Shown here: positions 41,180 to 42,372 of the stretch, in pieces
How the letters are laid out: each line of letters starts with the position of its first letter
Numbering within the stretch: position 1 is the first letter of the stretch
NCBI GenBank assembly: GCA_964425005.1
Contig: CAYRKT010000005.1
Coordinates: forward strand, 1 to 42,372
Direction: 5' to 3'
DNA from: CAYRKT01 sp964425005
Lineage (GTDB): Bacteria > Synergistota > Synergistia > CAYRKT01
Length of the DNA: 42,372 nucleotides
Position numbers and translations under genes: made by a program
The notes under the pieces: generated by a model
The model's database searches: none
The model's input: only the letters and a program-made list of their open reading frames with translations
Told to the model about the DNA's origin: nothing

Positions 41180-42310
41180 CTAGAAGGTTATGTAATCGCA
41201 GAGTATCAAATAGTAGTTCTCGTGCAACTTCTCCTTGCCATCGGCCGTCTTCTCGACGTAGTTGTGGATGTCTATCCCGGTGCTGCCGAGGACCTTCTGG
41301 AAGGCCGCCTTAAGGGCCTCGGGGTCATTCCTCCCCTTGGTCTTGCCCTCCGCGAAAGCTATGGAGTACTCCACAGCAGCGGCGGTGGACAACATCGCCG
41401 CTGGCACGGGCCAGGTGGAGAACCTGCCGCTTCCGCCCTTAGCGGCTATCTTCTCCTTTATCTGGGAGATCACGTACTCCACGTCCCCAGCCTTGTCGGG
41501 AGGTATCTGGATGCCGAGAGCGCCAGGGTACGCGTGGAACGGGCTGGGGCAACACTGCTGGACGACCATCGCTCCCTGCTCGAGGGCGGTCTTTATGAGG
41601 GGCTCCTGCATGCCGCAGTTGGTGCTGAAGAAGACCGTGTCCTTGCCGTACTCAGCTACCTTCCTGGGTATGTCCTCTATTATGAACTGCTGCGCTCCCG
41701 GCAGGCCTGCATCGCCCGTGGGATCAGGAGCTGTGGCGTCCACGAACTTTATGCCCGCCTTCTCCGCCTCCTGCCTCAGGATGTCCCTCCTCCTAGCCAG
41801 GAGAGGATAGGACATGTGACGGGGGAAAGAGTAGTGGACGAACACCTTGGCGCCGAACTTCTTCGCCTGCTCGATCATCTTGTAGCCCATGGCCAGCTCG
41901 TCCGGCTGGATCACCACGTCAGCCTTGGAGGATATGACGTCCTGCTCAGCGGGGTTGATGGCTATGAGCAGAACGTCCGGCCTCTCCTTGCGGATCTTGT
42001 CGAAGGCCGCTGCGGCCCCTGGAACGGCCTGGTTCATGATGAAGGCCTTGACGCTCTTGTCGGCCACCATCGAAACCGCGTTGGCTATGAGCGTCTCCTG
42101 CTCCTTCATGAAGTTGTCGGGCATGGTCTGGAACACTATCTTGTCGGGATACTTCTTAGCGGCCTGCTCAGCTGACCTGTACTCCTCCTCGTTCTGGGAG
42201 ACCGTGTTCACGTAGAGGGCTATCTTGTAGCCCTCGGCAAAAGCCGGCGCCACCTCCCCCACCAGGGAGAGGAGGAAAAACCCCAACGTCAAAGCACACC
42301 TGAACCTCAT
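41180..42310 (-). CDS. DUF3798 substrate-binding-like lipoprotein/periplasmic protein
   Basis: About 376 residues with a signal peptide (CALTLGFFLLSLVGEVAPAFA, 21 residues at 5-25, cleavage after AFA), then EGYKIALYVNTVSQNEEEYR. The mature protein has the two-lobed periplasmic-binding fold signs and belongs, by my recognition, to DUF3798, a family common in Synergistota and some Firmicutes. There is no lipobox cysteine at the cleavage site. ATG 42310 follows GGGGGG by seven bases. Its gene is upstream of an ATPase and two permeases of the BMP type, in the place normally held by a BmpA-like binding protein, so it most likely delivers an unknown solute to that transporter. Confidence 0.85.
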   Translation of the reverse strand: MRFRCALTLGFFLLSLVGEVAPAFAEGYKIALYVNTVSQNEEEYRSAEQAAKKYPDKIVFQTMPDNFMKEQETLIANAVSMVADKSVKAFIMNQAVPGAAAAFDKIRKERPDVLLIAINPAEQDVISSKADVVIQPDELAMGYKMIEQAKKFGAKVFVHYSFPRHMSYPLLARRRDILRQEAEKAGIKFVDATAPDPTGDAGLPGAQQFIIEDIPRKVAEYGKDTVFFSTNCGMQEPLIKTALEQGAMVVQQCCPSPFHAYPGALGIQIPPDKAGDVEYVISQIKEKIAAKGGSGRFSTWPVPAAMLSTAAAVEYSIAFAEGKTKGRNDPEALKAAFQKVLGSTGIDIHNYVEKTADGKEKLHENYYLILCDYITF

Positions 42311-42330
42311 CCCACATCCCCCCACCGTAG

Positions 42331-42358
42331 ATTATGCAAGAGATCCTCGCCCGATCAG
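42331..42358 (-). promoter_or_regulatory. weak candidate promoter for the DUF3798 transporter
   Basis: CATAAT (42331-42336, minus strand) with CTGATC (42353-42358) 16 bases upstream. The region continues off the window. Confidence 0.3.
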
Positions 42359-42372
42359 CCGCGTTACCCCCC

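Overview
The window looks like a chromosomal segment of an anaerobic, amino-acid-fermenting bacterium with high GC. I think a member of the Synergistota (Thermanaerovibrio-like) is most likely. The reasons are a DUF3798 solute-binding protein, a Kor-type 2-oxoacid:ferredoxin oxidoreductase next to glutamate dehydrogenase, a minimal SufC-SufB pair, Rex, CstA, and heavy use of AGG and ATA codons as in thermophiles. The assignment is inferred from gene content, not proven. There are no rRNA or tRNA genes, no IS elements and no CRISPR array that I can see. Many genes use TTG or GTG starts with G-run ribosome binding sites, so I moved several starts inward to fit.

Layout. (1) 1-6924, minus: a GH57 4-alpha-glucanotransferase (cut by the window edge), a GT35 alpha-glucan phosphorylase, a GH57/DUF3536 protein and a DapA/HOGA-family aldolase, closely spaced and probably one transcript concerned mainly with glycogen or maltodextrin. 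(2) 7051-11121, minus: gdhA and korCBAD, a glutamate to succinyl-CoA route that yields reduced ferredoxin, with a good promoter at 11230-11257. (3) 11317-12660, plus: an M18 aminopeptidase, then about 550 bp of decayed or non-coding DNA. (4) 13210-17980: an opine-dehydrogenase-family gene (plus) converging on a minus operon gntR, a beta-decarboxylating dehydrogenase and an aconitase-type LeuC/LeuD pair; the pathway substrate is unknown. (5) 18165-23624, plus: a three-gene flavoprotein complex (NuoE-like, NuoF-like and a large GltD/NfnB plus NuoG fusion) that resembles the Sporomusa-type (Stn) electron-bifurcating transhydrogenase. Palindromes lie between it and gntR. (6) 23784-26596, plus: an orphan ParB/Noc-like protein overlapping an exported VWA protein with five tandem repeats of about 78 residues. 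(7) 26755-32408, plus: cstA, a small unknown protein containing a 17-bp perfect inverted repeat, an ArsA/Get3-like ATPase, an unknown membrane-anchored protein, and sufC-sufB. (8) 32460-36148, minus: rex, bioY and an ilvB-ACT operon preceded by a complete ribosome-mediated attenuator (promoter, leader peptide rich in Val/Leu/Ile, pause hairpin, antiterminator, terminator). (9) 36210-42310, minus: an M24 peptidase and an ABC importer (two permeases, a double ATPase, a DUF3798 binding protein) with a strong terminator between the binding protein and the rest.

Together the genes describe a peptide and amino-acid fermenter. It takes up solutes, cleaves peptides, deaminates glutamate, oxidises 2-oxoacids with ferredoxin, balances ferredoxin, NADH and NADPH through the flavoprotein complex, and senses NADH/NAD+ through Rex. 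The most striking structure beyond the genes is the ilv attenuator at 35956-36148. The most interesting proteins of unknown role are the VWA-repeat protein, the DUF3798 transporter, the gntR-aconitase cluster and the ArsA-SufCB operon.
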